Assembly: GCF_001434255.1 (NCBI RefSeq)
Contig: NZ_AZEY01000058.1
Coordinates: forward strand, 1-64,000
DNA length: 64,000 nt
Direction of reading: 5' to 3'
DNA from: Lentilactobacillus diolivorans DSM 14421
Lineage (GTDB): Bacteria > Bacillota > Bacilli > Lactobacillales > Lactobacillaceae
The notes under the pieces were generated by a model. The model saw nothing but the letters and a program-made list of their open reading frames with translations. It did no database searches and was not told the DNA's origin. Shown in pieces: positions 39,131 through 48,922 of this stretch. Positions within the stretch are counted from its first letter, which is position 1; each line of letters begins with the position of its first letter. The translations under genes were made by a program, and so were the position numbers.

Positions 39131-40177
39131 ATGCGAAAAACTGGATATAAAAAATATGTACTCCTGGGAATTGCGCTTGTTGTTTTCCTAGCGGGGCTTT
39201 TTTGGCCATTGCCTAATTATATTGAAGGACCTGGCGATGCCTCTGATTTAAGTAAAATTGTTGCAATTAAGAATCACCCTGACAAGCATAAGGGAATGTT
39301 TATGCTGACCTCGGTTAGTATTATGCAGGCAAGACCGGTTACATATCTATATGCTAAATTAAGTCCATATTATTCTGTTGAGTCAGACGAGAATATTACG
39401 GCTGGTCAGGACATGAAAGAATATGATAAGGTTCAACATTTTTATATGGAAAGCTCGATTGGCGAAGCAATTTATACAGCATACAAGCATGCTCACCAAT
39501 CAGTTAAGCGGACGTATAACGGCATATACGTGCTTGATATTCAGAAGAAGTCCAAGTTTTATCATCGGTTAAAAGTTGGTGACGTGGTTGTTAGGATTAA
39601 TGATCATAAATTTAATAGTTCGAATGGGTTTGTCAATTATGTTAAGAAACAAAAGCTGGGGCAACGGGTCACCGTTGAGTATCGACGAAATGGCAAGGAT
39701 CATCAAGTAACTGCACCGTTAATTAAGATTGCCAAGCATCGAGCGGGTATTGGTATAACGCTAACGGATGATGTCAAAGTGACAACCGGGGTTCCAATTA
39801 AGGTGAATCCCGGACAGGTGGGTGGACCTTCGGGTGGTCTGATGTTCTCACTTCAGATTTACAGTCAGCTGACTAATTCCAATTTACGTCATGGTCAAAA
39901 AGTTGCTGGAACTGGAACGGTTGATGCTCAAGGCAACGTTGGTGAAATCGGGGGAATTGATAAGAAAATCATTGCCGCTAAAAAGAATGGCGCAAAAATT
40001 TTCCTTGCCCCTTACATTAAACCTACAAAATCGATTTTGAAGTTGGAACCCGGTCATCAGACCAATTACCAATTAGCCAAAGCCACTGCCAAAAAATATG
40101 CACCTTCAATGAAAGTTATTCCTGTTAAGAGCTTTTCTCAGACTGTTTCTTCACTGCAGCAATTCCAGACAAAGTAA
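39131..40177 (+). CDS. PDZ domain protein with Lon-like serine protease domain
   Basis: Membrane-anchored extracellular protease of the YlbL/SepM group. One N-terminal membrane helix (about residues 9-27), a PDZ domain (about 125-195: VGDVVVRINDHKFNS), then an S16 Lon-type domain with catalytic S234 in GGPSGGLMF and K279 in GGIDKKIIAAKKNGA. 348 residues. In streptococci SepM matures a competence peptide; here it lies upstream of comEA-EC, but a link is inference. Confidence 0.88.
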   Translation: MRKTGYKKYVLLGIALVVFLAGLFWPLPNYIEGPGDASDLSKIVAIKNHPDKHKGMFMLTSVSIMQARPVTYLYAKLSPYYSVESDENITAGQDMKEYDKVQHFYMESSIGEAIYTAYKHAHQSVKRTYNGIYVLDIQKKSKFYHRLKVGDVVVRINDHKFNSSNGFVNYVKKQKLGQRVTVEYRRNGKDHQVTAPLIKIAKHRAGIGITLTDDVKVTTGVPIKVNPGQVGGPSGGLMFSLQIYSQLTNSNLRHGQKVAGTGTVDAQGNVGEIGGIDKKIIAAKKNGAKIFLAPYIKPTKSILKLEPGHQTNYQLAKATAKKYAPSMKVIPVKSFSQTVSSLQQFQTK

Positions 40178-40290
40178 AGGTTAATTTGAAGCAATCAAAG
40201 TTAATTGTTAGTCGTCCAAACTAAGTGGTAGTTAAGATGTTTTACTTAAGCCAGTAATCGGATCATCAATTTAAAACACGAAATTAGCGA

Positions 40291-40328
40291 AAAGGGTTAA
40301 AACTATCCAAAGAGTTTTAACCTTTTTT
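40291..40328 (+). terminator. Terminator between the PDZ protease gene and comEA
   Basis: GGTTAAAACT (40295-40304) and AGTTTTAACC (40313-40322), followed by TTTTTTT. Confidence 0.9.
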
Positions 40329-40360
40329 TGCGTACCTATACTTTAGAAGGGAGGAACAGT

Positions 40361-41104
40361 ATGAATAGGATTCGGGAATATATTGATGAGCATCTTAATC
40401 AGGTTCTTATTGGCTTAATATCAGTAATTGTTATTTTCATCATTATTATTGGAGTGATGACTTTTCATCGACAGTCAGCGGCGACACTAGATGATCAGAA
40501 TGGTTTTGCTAATTCAATCTCGTCTAGCGAATCGTCTTCGACTTCGGTTGCCTCAACTGAGGAAGGCTCCCGCTCACCTGAGCCAAGTAGTAGTACGGCC
40601 AATCAGCAAATGTATGTTGATGTGAAAGGAGCCGTTAAAAATCCTGGCGTTTATCAAATCAATGCTAATATGCGGGTCGTTGACGCGATTAATCTAGCTG
40701 GCGGTTATAATCATTCGGCTGATCGTAAGCACATTAACCTGGCCCAAAAGTTATCTGATCAGCAGGTAGTTTACGTTCCAATTAGGGGAGAAGTGAAAGG
40801 CAATCCTGTTACTTCAACCAATCCCGGCCCACAGGCTTCGGCAGCTTCAGCGACGTCGGAAAGTCAAACCGGTGATTCCCAAGACGTTACGACTGCATCT
40901 TCTGGAAACGAGCAGCAGATCAATTTAAACACAGCTGACAAAACAAAACTGCAGGAGTTAAATGGTATTGGTGAGAAAAAGGCAGATCAAATTATTGCCT
41001 ATCGACAAGCCCATGGACAATTTAAACGAATTGAAGAATTAAAGGATGTCCCTGGGTTTGGTGACAAAACATTTGATAACCTAAAGTCATCAATTTGTGT
41101 GTAG
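40361..41104 (+). CDS. comEA: Competence protein ComEA, DNA receptor
   Basis: Membrane-anchored double-stranded DNA receptor for uptake. One N-terminal membrane helix (about residues 15-35), a Ser/Thr-rich stretch, an SLBB domain (YVDVKGAVKNPGVYQI), a second Ser/Thr-rich linker, and a C-terminal helix-hairpin-helix pair (INLNTADKTKLQELNGIGEK; FGDKTFDNLKSSI) that binds DNA. ATG 40361 has GGGAGG upstream; 247 residues. First gene of comEA-EB-EC. Confidence 0.92.
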   Translation: MNRIREYIDEHLNQVLIGLISVIVIFIIIIGVMTFHRQSAATLDDQNGFANSISSSESSSTSVASTEEGSRSPEPSSSTANQQMYVDVKGAVKNPGVYQINANMRVVDAINLAGGYNHSADRKHINLAQKLSDQQVVYVPIRGEVKGNPVTSTNPGPQASAASATSESQTGDSQDVTTASSGNEQQINLNTADKTKLQELNGIGEKKADQIIAYRQAHGQFKRIEELKDVPGFGDKTFDNLKSSICV

Positions 41105-41153
41105 CTGAATTGACGATTTTGAGATATGATTTACATCATGGAAGGTGAAATAT

Positions 41154-41630
41154 ATGGATAAGCGAATCAAATGGGATCAGTACTTTATGCTCCAAGCGGT
41201 CTTATTAGCGTCGAGAAGCACATGTGAGCGATTATCAGTGGGGGCCGTTATTGTTAGGGATAAGCGAATTATCGCTGGTGGTTACAATGGGTCGGTTGCT
41301 GGTGATGATCACTGTATTGATGTTGGCTGTTATTTGGTCGATGGTCATTGCGTCCGAACAATTCATGCTGAAATGAACGCAATTCTGCAGTGCGCAAAAT
41401 TTGGTGAAAGCACTGATAATGCAGAGATTTATGTCACTGATTTTCCATGTCTGCAATGTACCAAGATGCTATTACAAGCCGGTATTCGTAAAATTAATTA
41501 CTTGCGAAATTATCATAACGATGATTATGCTCAAAAGCTCATCAAATTAAAGAATATTGAACTCAATAAAATCACATTAACTCAGACGGACATGCAGCAG
41601 GTTCCGTTTGATTCCTATTTATCTGATTAA
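41154..41630 (+). CDS. comEB: ComE operon protein 2, dCMP deaminase family
   Basis: Zinc-dependent deoxycytidylate deaminase fold. Zinc ligands and catalytic glutamate are in TIHAEMNAIL and PCLQCTKML; the allosteric/zinc-rich CID..C stretch is HCIDVGC. ATG 41154 follows GGAAGGTG by 7 bases; 158 residues. Classical comE operon position. In Bacillus it is not needed for transformation, so the role may be nucleotide metabolism. Confidence 0.93.
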   Translation: MDKRIKWDQYFMLQAVLLASRSTCERLSVGAVIVRDKRIIAGGYNGSVAGDDHCIDVGCYLVDGHCVRTIHAEMNAILQCAKFGESTDNAEIYVTDFPCLQCTKMLLQAGIRKINYLRNYHNDDYAQKLIKLKNIELNKITLTQTDMQQVPFDSYLSD

Positions 41631-41632
41631 TC

Positions 41633-43882
41633 ATTAAAAATTGGCTGATTTTTCCAGCATTAACGATATTGCTCCTAAGTGGCATTATTTATAGTAATCG
41701 CATCATATTTGGTATACTGTTGTCAATTTTGATCCTAAGGGTCTTCCTCTTGGATTATCATCGGATTTTGATTGTTTGTGGTTTGACAATGATCGGTTTC
41801 TTTATGGCTGTTGGAATAACTGAAAATCAATTAACGACCGCCACCGTTAAAGGATCCCGGACTGAAGTGGTCAAAGTTTATCCAGATGTGTTAAATATAA
41901 ATGGTGATCGGTTTAATTTGGTTGCAATTTCGTCAGCAACTCATCGCAAGGCTGTTTACTATGGTCAATTTAAGTCGAGCGATCAAAAGCAGCAGTTATT
42001 GGCCTCAACAAAGCCGGTGTTGGTCAAAATGATTGGTGATTTTGGTTCTTTTTCCGTGGCAACCAATGTTAATCAATTTGACGTCGGTCATTATTATCAT
42101 CACCAAAAGATCGCCCAAGTATTTACAGCTAGCAACATTGTTTCAATCATTCCGAAAACACAGTTATCGATGGTTGACCGAATTCACGTTGTTCGAAGTT
42201 TGTTCAATAGGTATTGCCAAAAGCTGCCTAATGTTTTGCGAATGTATGCAATGGGATTAATTAGTGGTACCAGGCAAAACGATTTCTTTAATGAAATGAC
42301 TGGGGTTAAGCAACTTGGCCTGTTACATGCATTTAGTATTTCAGGGATGCATGTAACTTATTTCTTGATCATTATTAATCAATTAATGAACTTAGTTGGA
42401 TTGGGGAAGTTTAAGCAGGCATTCATTGAATTAATTTGTCTCGTGGGCTATTCTGTGTTCGCGGGTGCGTCGGCAGGCGTGTTGCGGGCAGTCATGATGG
42501 CGGCCATTGGTATCATCAACAAATTGTTTAAATGTCACTTGACGCAACTTGATTTATGGAGTTTGACGCTAATCATCAATTTGTTTCTGTATCCGGAGGC
42601 AATGTTATTGATGGGGGTTCAGTTGAGCTATGCGCTATCATTTGGATTGATCGTATCAACTAACTTATCATACGTGAAACAGACAGTTCTGTTGAATCTG
42701 TTAACGGTGCCAATCTTACTTTTTCATATCTATGAGTGGCACTTCTTAAGTGTCGTTGTCAATCTTATTGTGCTACCGTTATTTGGAAAGGCTATTTTTC
42801 CGTTGGTATTTGTTGGTCTTGGATTGGGGTTGCTCAATCCTGATTTTGCCGCACCAGTTGAGTTTGTTTTAAAGCTGTTCAACGATGCCCTGAATCTTAT
42901 CGGAGCCCTTCCTGGGATGATTGTTTTTGGAAAACCGTGTTTGTTGGTAGTTTTGATTATGCTCCTGTTAACACTTTTACTTATTCTCAAAACTGGTCGA
43001 GTGAAAGCAATAACGGCCCTGATTTCTGTTTATCTGGCTGCGTTTTGGTGGATTCATTTTCCAATTAAGGGTGAAGTGACAATGTTTGATGTTGGCCAAG
43101 GAGACAGCTTTTTAATCCGCAAACCCTTTAATCGTTCAGTTACATTGATTGATACGGGCGGGCGGGTTCAGTTTGGTCAAGAAGACTGGCAAAGAGGAAC
43201 GTTAAATTATCAAGCCACACGAATCGCCATTAATTATCTCAAAAGTATTGGTATTTCACGAATTGATAATCTCTGTGTGAGTCATCAGGACGCTGACCAT
43301 TGTGGAGATTTGCCGGCATACATTTCAGAAATGAAAATCAAGCGGATTATCATTCCATTGGGGATGGATAAAAACACCAGTTTTATGGCCAGAATTTCTG
43401 ATCGAGATGCCAGCACCAAAGTAATTCCGGTCAATGATGAAATGAAGGTCCGAGAATTACCATTTTTGATCTTACATCCTTACAGTTCTGGGAGAGGTGA
43501 AAATCATGATTCGATGGTTTTAAGTTGTCAACTTGGCGGTTTAAGGTGGCTATTTACTGGAGATCTTGATCGACAGGGAGAACTGGACACACTTAATCGG
43601 CATCCTGGTCTGTCGACGGATGTTTTAAAAGTTGGCCATCATGGTAGTCGGACAGCATCTGACCCACGGTTTATTTCTCAGCTTCACCCCAAAATTGCTT
43701 TGATTTCTGCCGGGAGAAATAATCGCTATCATCATCCAAATCAAGAAACACTGGTAACCCTTGCGCAAGCACATATTAGTGTTGCCAATACTCAAACAAT
43801 GGGTATGGTAAGATATATATACTGTGGTAATAAAGGTCACTTCGAGTCAGTTCAAGGTGGTAATGAAGGGAAAATGAAATGA
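41633..43882 (+). CDS. comEC: DNA uptake channel protein ComEC/Rec2, start uncertain
   Basis: Polytopic membrane protein carrying single-stranded DNA into the cell. It has an N-terminal pair of helices with OB-like region, the competence domain (ISGTRQNDFF; LHAFSISGMHVTYF; VFAGASAGVLRAVMMA), and a C-terminal metallo-beta-lactamase domain (MFDVGQGDSFLI; SHQDADHCGDL). The frame is open from 41627. The first ATG/GTG/TTG is a TTG at 41669 with no ribosome binding site and would cut the first helix. The codon ATT at 41633, three bases after the comEB stop, would give the more natural KNWLIFPALTILLLSG beginning. About 749 residues from 41633 or 737 from 41669. Confidence 0.85.
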   Translation: MKNWLIFPALTILLLSGIIYSNRIIFGILLSILILRVFLLDYHRILIVCGLTMIGFFMAVGITENQLTTATVKGSRTEVVKVYPDVLNINGDRFNLVAISSATHRKAVYYGQFKSSDQKQQLLASTKPVLVKMIGDFGSFSVATNVNQFDVGHYYHHQKIAQVFTASNIVSIIPKTQLSMVDRIHVVRSLFNRYCQKLPNVLRMYAMGLISGTRQNDFFNEMTGVKQLGLLHAFSISGMHVTYFLIIINQLMNLVGLGKFKQAFIELICLVGYSVFAGASAGVLRAVMMAAIGIINKLFKCHLTQLDLWSLTLIINLFLYPEAMLLMGVQLSYALSFGLIVSTNLSYVKQTVLLNLLTVPILLFHIYEWHFLSVVVNLIVLPLFGKAIFPLVFVGLGLGLLNPDFAAPVEFVLKLFNDALNLIGALPGMIVFGKPCLLVVLIMLLLTLLLILKTGRVKAITALISVYLAAFWWIHFPIKGEVTMFDVGQGDSFLIRKPFNRSVTLIDTGGRVQFGQEDWQRGTLNYQATRIAINYLKSIGISRIDNLCVSHQDADHCGDLPAYISEMKIKRIIIPLGMDKNTSFMARISDRDASTKVIPVNDEMKVRELPFLILHPYSSGRGENHDSMVLSCQLGGLRWLFTGDLDRQGELDTLNRHPGLSTDVLKVGHHGSRTASDPRFISQLHPKIALISAGRNNRYHHPNQETLVTLAQAHISVANTQTMGMVRYIYCGNKGHFESVQGGNEGKMK

Positions 43883-44904
43883 ATTTCGAACAACTAACAA
43901 AGCAGTTAACATCGGGTAATCCTGATCGAGTTTACTTAATTCTGGGCGATCAAGCCTACTTAGCTGATCAAATTAGAAACGCTTTTGTTCAGTTAATTCC
44001 AGATGGTGAAAGAGCCATGAATATTGGTAGCTATGATATGGAGGACGTTTCCATTTCAACTGCACTTGAAGACGCTATTTCTGTGCCGTTTTTTGGTGAA
44101 AAAAGGCTGGTTATTGTGAACCGACCTTATTTTTTGACCGGAATGCGAGTTAAAACCAAGGTTGAGCATCATATGGATGACTTGCTGGCTTATTTAAATC
44201 ATCCAGAGGATTCAACAATCATGGTATTCTTTGCGCCATACGAGAAGCTCGATGCTCGAAAAAAAGTTACTAAGGCTTTGAAAAGGGTGGCAACGATTGT
44301 TGAAATTGGCCGGTTGCGTGAAAATGAAATTAAACAATTGATTCGTCAACGAGTGAGTGAAAAGGAATTTAAAATTGATGAGGATGCCCTAGAACGAATG
44401 GTGCAATTGACCGGTGGAAAACTGACTGCTATGATGAATGATCTGCCAAAGCTATTATTATATAAAAATGATACTAAGGTTATTGATGTAGCTGCCGTTA
44501 ACGGCCTGGTCAGTCGGTCGCTGGAACAAAATGTGTTTGACTTGGTCAACAGTGTTTTGAAGAAAAAGCCTAAAGAATCTATGGATATCTATCAACAGCT
44601 GATTTTAGAAAATAGTCAACCAATTCAAATTAATGCTGTCTTGATTCAACAGTTTCGATTATTGCTACAGGTTATGATTCTTCAAAAACACGGTTATTCT
44701 CAAGGAAGTTTAGCATCAACCTTAAAAGTTCATCCATACCGTGTTAAATTGGCATTGCAAACGATTCGTAAATTTAATTATGTTCAATTACGAGAAGCTT
44801 TTGTTGGGCTTGTAGATACTGAACGGGAAATGAAGTCGACTAGTCGTTCACCAGAATTATTATTTGAACTTTTTATCTTAAAGTTCATGAAAAAGCAAGG
44901 GTAA
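43879..44904 (+). CDS. holA: DNA polymerase III delta subunit
   Basis: Clamp-loader subunit that opens the beta clamp. AAA+-like fold without a working P-loop: VYLILGDQAYLADQIRNAF, PFFGEKRLVIVNRPYFLTG, LTGGKLTAMMNDLPKLLLY and the C-terminal collar domain. 341 residues. Overlaps comEC by four bases, the conserved comEC-holA-rpsT neighbourhood. Confidence 0.92.
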   Translation: MNFEQLTKQLTSGNPDRVYLILGDQAYLADQIRNAFVQLIPDGERAMNIGSYDMEDVSISTALEDAISVPFFGEKRLVIVNRPYFLTGMRVKTKVEHHMDDLLAYLNHPEDSTIMVFFAPYEKLDARKKVTKALKRVATIVEIGRLRENEIKQLIRQRVSEKEFKIDEDALERMVQLTGGKLTAMMNDLPKLLLYKNDTKVIDVAAVNGLVSRSLEQNVFDLVNSVLKKKPKESMDIYQQLILENSQPIQINAVLIQQFRLLLQVMILQKHGYSQGSLASTLKVHPYRVKLALQTIRKFNYVQLREAFVGLVDTEREMKSTSRSPELLFELFILKFMKKQG

Positions 44905-44991
44905 CTGCTATTGAAATCCTACAGGACTATTCAAACGTGATACCAGTGGATAGGGAAAATATGTTTTTCTAGAAGAAACTTAATCTCACAA

Positions 44992-45050
44992 AAAAATGAT
45001 TGCTGATCTTTTAACCGATTATTTATCGGCAAAGGTCAGCAATCATTTTT
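44992..45050. terminator. Bidirectional terminator between holA and rpsT
   Basis: AAAAATGATTGCTGA (44992-45006) is complementary to TCAGCAATCATTTTT (45036-45050), with an inner hairpin CCGATTATTTATCGG in the loop. It can stop both convergent genes. Confidence 0.9.
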
Positions 45051-45114
45051 AGTTGGAAATTGTCATATAAGGGTATAAAAAAAGTTGTTAGAAGAACTAA
45101 CAACTGGAAGAACT

Positions 45115-45369
45115 TTAATTGGCTAATCTTTTAGTTAATCGTGACTTGTCACGGGCAGCTTTATTAGCTTTGATTAATCCCTTTGACTTTGCGCGATCAA
45201 TTGCACTGATTGCGTTAATGTATAAATCCTTTGCGTCGTCTGAACCAGCAACTTGTGCCTTTTCGAACTTCTTAACAGCAGTTCGATAAGTACTTAGTTG
45301 GGCAGCGTTACGGCGTTGAGCTTTTTCATTAGTTTTAACACGTTCGATAGCAGATTTAATGACTGGCAT
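45115..45369 (-). CDS. rpsT: 30S ribosomal protein S20
   Basis: Primary 16S rRNA-binding protein. 84 residues, basic and helical: [20 protein letters not shown], with C-terminal [20 protein letters not shown]. The ATG at 45369 is preceded by GGAGGTGA; longer in-frame extensions upstream run through the promoter and are not real. Confidence 0.95.
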   Translation of the reverse strand: MPVIKSAIERVKTNEKAQRRNAAQLSTYRTAVKKFEKAQVAGSDDAKDLYINAISAIDRAKSKGLIKANKAARDKSRLTKRLAN

Positions 45370-45424
45370 TTGATTCACCTCCGAGTAATTTTCTAAGTAA
45401 AAATAATAAATTTCAACAAGCATC

Positions 45425-45453
45425 ATTATACAAAACTGATGACCTGATTGCAA
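45425..45453 (-). promoter_or_regulatory. Promoter of rpsT
   Basis: On the minus strand TTGCAA (45453-45448) and TATAAT (45430-45425) are 17 bases apart, 56 bases before the rpsT start. Confidence 0.82.
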
Positions 45454-45484
45454 GCAAAACTGGTAAGGATCTGCGAGGAATCAC

Positions 45485-45513
45485 TTGTATTAGTTGCTGA
45501 AATCCGTTATACT
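45485..45513 (+). promoter_or_regulatory. Promoter of rpsO
   Basis: TTGTAT (45485-45490) and TATACT (45508-45513), 17-base spacer. The ~90-base leader before rpsO could carry the S15 autoregulatory structure known in other bacteria; I cannot confirm it by eye. Confidence 0.7.
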
Positions 45514-45611
45514 ATTTTTTGTGTGTTGATAGACCTTCAACTTAGTTTGTCGGATACCACTTGCCGCTAACTCAGTTGTTGGATTAATTTAGAAAAGGTG
45601 GTTATTTAATT

Positions 45612-45881
45612 ATGGCAGTTACACAAGCACAAAAAGATGAACTTATTAAGAAGTTTGGTCGTCACGAAGGCGACACTGGATCAACCGAAGTTCAAATTGC
45701 AATTTTGACAGCTGATATTAATGAAATTAACGAGCATATGCGAACTCATCGTAAAGATTATCATTCACAACGTGGCTTGATGAAGAAGATTGGTCATCGT
45801 CGTAACTTGATTGCATATTTACGTAATAAAGATGTTGCACGTTACCGTGATCTTATCTCTGAATTAGGATTACGTCGTTAA
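45612..45881 (+). CDS. rpsO: 30S ribosomal protein S15
   Basis: 16S rRNA-binding protein of the platform. 89 residues with [20 protein letters not shown] and the conserved [28 protein letters not shown] precedes the ATG. Monocistronic with its own promoter and terminator. Confidence 0.97.
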   Translation: MAVTQAQKDELIKKFGRHEGDTGSTEVQIAILTADINEINEHMRTHRKDYHSQRGLMKKIGHRRNLIAYLRNKDVARYRDLISELGLRR

Positions 45882-45888
45882 AATTTTT

Positions 45889-45917
45889 AAGAACTGGAGA
45901 AATCCGGTTCTTTTTTT
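45889..45917 (+). terminator. Terminator after rpsO
   Basis: GAACTGGA (45891-45898) and TCCGGTTC (45903-45910), one wobble pair, then TTTTTTT. Confidence 0.9.
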
Positions 45918-46042
45918 ATACATTTGACCACCCGAAAAGTAATATTTGTTTAAAAGTTCGGGTATTCATTAAAAATATGGTAAACTAATAACAGCTGAAT
46001 CCGAACGTTTAAAAAGATCTAAATTATTTTTTGAGGTGAAAC

Positions 46043-47761
46043 ATGAAAAACGAAATAAAGGTAATGCCCATTGGTGGTGTCCGTGAGAATGGTAAAGACA
46101 TGTACGCGGTTGACATCAACGGAGGAATCTATATTTTAGATTGCGGTCTAAAATACCCTGAAAATGAACTATTGGGAATTGATGTTGTAATTCCTGATTT
46201 CAGTTATTTGAAAGAAAATAAGGATCGAATTGTTGGTGTTTTCCTAACCCACGGTCACGCTGATTCAATTGGGGCGATATCGTACTTCTTAAGTGAATTT
46301 GATGTCCCGGTATTTGGTTCTGAAATGACGATTGAACTTGCCAAGTTGAATGTTGCTGACTCTGAAAAACCAAAGAGTTTTGATGACTTCCACGTGGTTA
46401 GCGATCGTAGTGAAATTGATTTTGATGATATTAAAGTAACATTTTTTAAAACAACCCATTCGATTCCCGGATCATTGGGAGTCGCCATTCATACAGCTGA
46501 TGGTGCGATTGTTTATACGGGTGATTTTAAGTTTGATCAAACAGCAGCACCCATGTATCAAACTAATTATTCTGCCTTAACTCAGTTAGGTGATGAGGGC
46601 GTCTTAGCCCTTTTAAGTGATTCAGGGAATGCTGAAAATCCGAATCCAAGTGCTTCTGAAAAGAAGATTGGTGAATATATTTATGATACATTTAACTATC
46701 ATGATAGCCGGATCATTGTTGCCAGTGTCGCATCTAATATTTTAAGGATGCAGCAGGTTTTTAATGCCGCTGCCAGATGTGGTAGACGGGTTTATTTGAC
46801 GGGGCACGACCTTGAGCGGATTGTTAAGACGGCGATGCGGCTAAACACCCTTAAATTACCAAAAGACGATTTATTGATCGATTCGATTGATGAGCTTAAT
46901 AAAATGGCGCCAGATAAAGTCGTTATTATTCAGACTGGTAAAATGGGTGAGCCAATTAAAGCAATCCAAAGAATGGCCAACAAAGAGCAGAGCGATATTA
47001 ATATTGAGCCTAATGACTTAGTCTTTATTACGACGACACCTTCAACGGCGATGGAGACTCAAGTTGCCAAGACCCGCGATATGGTTTATCGTGCAGACGG
47101 TGAAGTTAAGATGATTTCTGACGAAATGAATTCGTCTGGTGACGCTAGTCAAGCAGATCTCCAACTCTTAATAAATTTATTGCGGCCTAAATTTATCATT
47201 CCTGTTCAGGGTGAATATCGATTGATGGAGTCTCATGCCCAATTAGCTAAACAAATTGGATACACTGACAAGGAAATTGCGTTACCGGATAAGGGTGACA
47301 TTATTTCGATTAATAAAGATGAAATGTGGTTGAGTGGGAGTGTGTCACTTGCGGATACCATGATTGATGGAATCGGAATTGGTGATATTGGTAATATTGT
47401 TCTTCGTGATCGAAAAGTGCTTTCAGAAGATGGTATTTTTGTTGCGGTTGTTACAATTGACCGTAAGAAAAAACGAATTGTTTCAAAGCCTAAATTAACA
47501 TCTCGTGGGTTTGTTTATGTAAAAGCTAATAAAGATTTGATGCAAGAAGCTGCCGGAATTATTGAAAAAACGGTTACTAATAATCTTGAACATAAAGAGT
47601 TTGATTGGAGTAATCTTAAACAGGATGTTCGGGATAGCTTAAGTGACTATTTGTATAAGCAAACTAAGCGACGTCCAGTCATTTTGCCGGTTATTATGGA
47701 AGTTAACCAACATCATCGACGTTCGGCTAAGAAACATCAGAAAGATTCAGCAAATAAATAA
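46043..47761 (+). CDS. rnjB: Ribonuclease J2
   Basis: Partner of RNase J1 in the decay complex. Same fold as the gene at 22-23.7 kb, but the zinc motif is changed to HGHADSIGA (70-78), losing the acidic and histidine ligands found in J1; J2 proteins are known to be weakly active and to support J1. 572 residues, beta-CASP segment and C-terminal domain (KQTKRRPVILPVI) intact, basic His/Lys-rich tail. TTGAGGTGA precedes the ATG. Confidence 0.93.
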   Translation: MKNEIKVMPIGGVRENGKDMYAVDINGGIYILDCGLKYPENELLGIDVVIPDFSYLKENKDRIVGVFLTHGHADSIGAISYFLSEFDVPVFGSEMTIELAKLNVADSEKPKSFDDFHVVSDRSEIDFDDIKVTFFKTTHSIPGSLGVAIHTADGAIVYTGDFKFDQTAAPMYQTNYSALTQLGDEGVLALLSDSGNAENPNPSASEKKIGEYIYDTFNYHDSRIIVASVASNILRMQQVFNAAARCGRRVYLTGHDLERIVKTAMRLNTLKLPKDDLLIDSIDELNKMAPDKVVIIQTGKMGEPIKAIQRMANKEQSDINIEPNDLVFITTTPSTAMETQVAKTRDMVYRADGEVKMISDEMNSSGDASQADLQLLINLLRPKFIIPVQGEYRLMESHAQLAKQIGYTDKEIALPDKGDIISINKDEMWLSGSVSLADTMIDGIGIGDIGNIVLRDRKVLSEDGIFVAVVTIDRKKKRIVSKPKLTSRGFVYVKANKDLMQEAAGIIEKTVTNNLEHKEFDWSNLKQDVRDSLSDYLYKQTKRRPVILPVIMEVNQHHRRSAKKHQKDSANK

Positions 47762-47851
47762 GGATAGCGTCATCGAAATCAGTTAAAGCGCAACTGTTGC
47801 TTATAAGTTAGTTAAAAATAATGGTATGCTGGTTTCTTTCTGACGATATTG

Positions 47852-47892
47852 AAAGGCTGGGGCAAAGTTAATCTTTTGCCTTAGCCTTTTCG
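47852..47892 (+). terminator. Terminator after rnjB, related to the repeat's terminator half
   Basis: AAGGCTGGGGCAAA (47853-47866) pairs with TTTTGCCTTAGCCTT (47874-47888), then T residues. The GGCTGGGGCAAA arm resembles the dispersed repeat hairpin. Confidence 0.8.
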
Positions 47893-47960
47893 CATTATTG
47901 GCAACTGCTTAATATGGTTTGTGAGCTGTTAAAATAGTAATGAGTGGGATCAAGGGGGCC

Positions 47961-48890
47961 ATGATGAACTTCAAAAGAAACGATCAAATTATATTGATGA
48001 GTGCACGAGAAGACTTTGATGATCATCGCTTCAAGCAGGTTATTAATAAAACCGAAAAATTGTTAGAAAAATATCCGGATTCAATTTCAGCTAATTTTTT
48101 AAGGGCCAAGGCATTGTACTGGGTTGGCAGATATGCTGAAGCTCAAAAAATTATGATTGAATTTCAAGAAGAACTATTATCAAACCAACGTAATTATCAG
48201 GCGATGTTGGCAATTTCATTAAAAAACAATGCGTTTATTTTTGCTAGGGAAATTGCAGCTAAGGCAGCTTTAAAAGATCAAAACTTGTGGCTCAAACAAA
48301 TTGATAAAGTTGAACAGGCATATCGATTGAAGAACCCAATTACCCTAAATGCCAAAACTAGAAAATTGGCTCATATCGGTGTCCTCCCGGCTTATAATCA
48401 AGTTCATACAATTAATGATTCTTTGTACCTGCCTTTGAAGGAATATTTGATTGCATCAAAAGCGATGCTGGCAGATCCATTTACTTGGCAAGTCTCAAAA
48501 ACTCAAATTTTAGTTCAGTTAATGAAACTGAGGATTGGCGGGACAGTTCAGTTAAGTTGGTTGGATCAACAAATTTATAAAATTGATCTGACACAATTAA
48601 GAACGATCGATCGCTACCCATCATTAACAACGATGCTTGATATTATTGATCGTAAATATGCCGCAACAGATCCAATTAAGTTACAACTTTTGGAACGAGA
48701 AATTATTACTCAAAGTAATTATATTTATCCGTTCTTCGATAAGATAATTTTAGATCCGCATTATTGGGTTAGGGCGGTTGTAACGGAATTGTTTGGCGAA
48801 CGGCTTCAAGCAAACAGTTCGTCTGAACGGGATATGTTGGCATGGATTGATCAGATTCATGAGCAGGAAAGCAAAATGAAAATGATTTGA
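47961..48890 (+). CDS. TPR-like hypothetical protein
   Basis: About 310 residues, soluble. The first third has helix pairs resembling TPR repeats (RFKQVINKTEKLLEKYPDSI; LRAKALYWVGRYAEAQKIMI). The rest includes a segment that can be read as a DUF-like helical domain (YPFFDKIILDPHYWVRAVVT) which I do not recognise. AAGGGGG lies 2 bases before ATG 47961 and 5 before ATG 47964; the second may be the true start. Upstream of tuf, no operon partner. Confidence 0.78.
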   Translation: MMNFKRNDQIILMSAREDFDDHRFKQVINKTEKLLEKYPDSISANFLRAKALYWVGRYAEAQKIMIEFQEELLSNQRNYQAMLAISLKNNAFIFAREIAAKAALKDQNLWLKQIDKVEQAYRLKNPITLNAKTRKLAHIGVLPAYNQVHTINDSLYLPLKEYLIASKAMLADPFTWQVSKTQILVQLMKLRIGGTVQLSWLDQQIYKIDLTQLRTIDRYPSLTTMLDIIDRKYAATDPIKLQLLEREIITQSNYIYPFFDKIILDPHYWVRAVVTELFGERLQANSSSERDMLAWIDQIHEQESKMKMI

Positions 48891-48922
48891 ATAAATTATT
48901 TTGCGAAAAAAGGAAGAATCTG

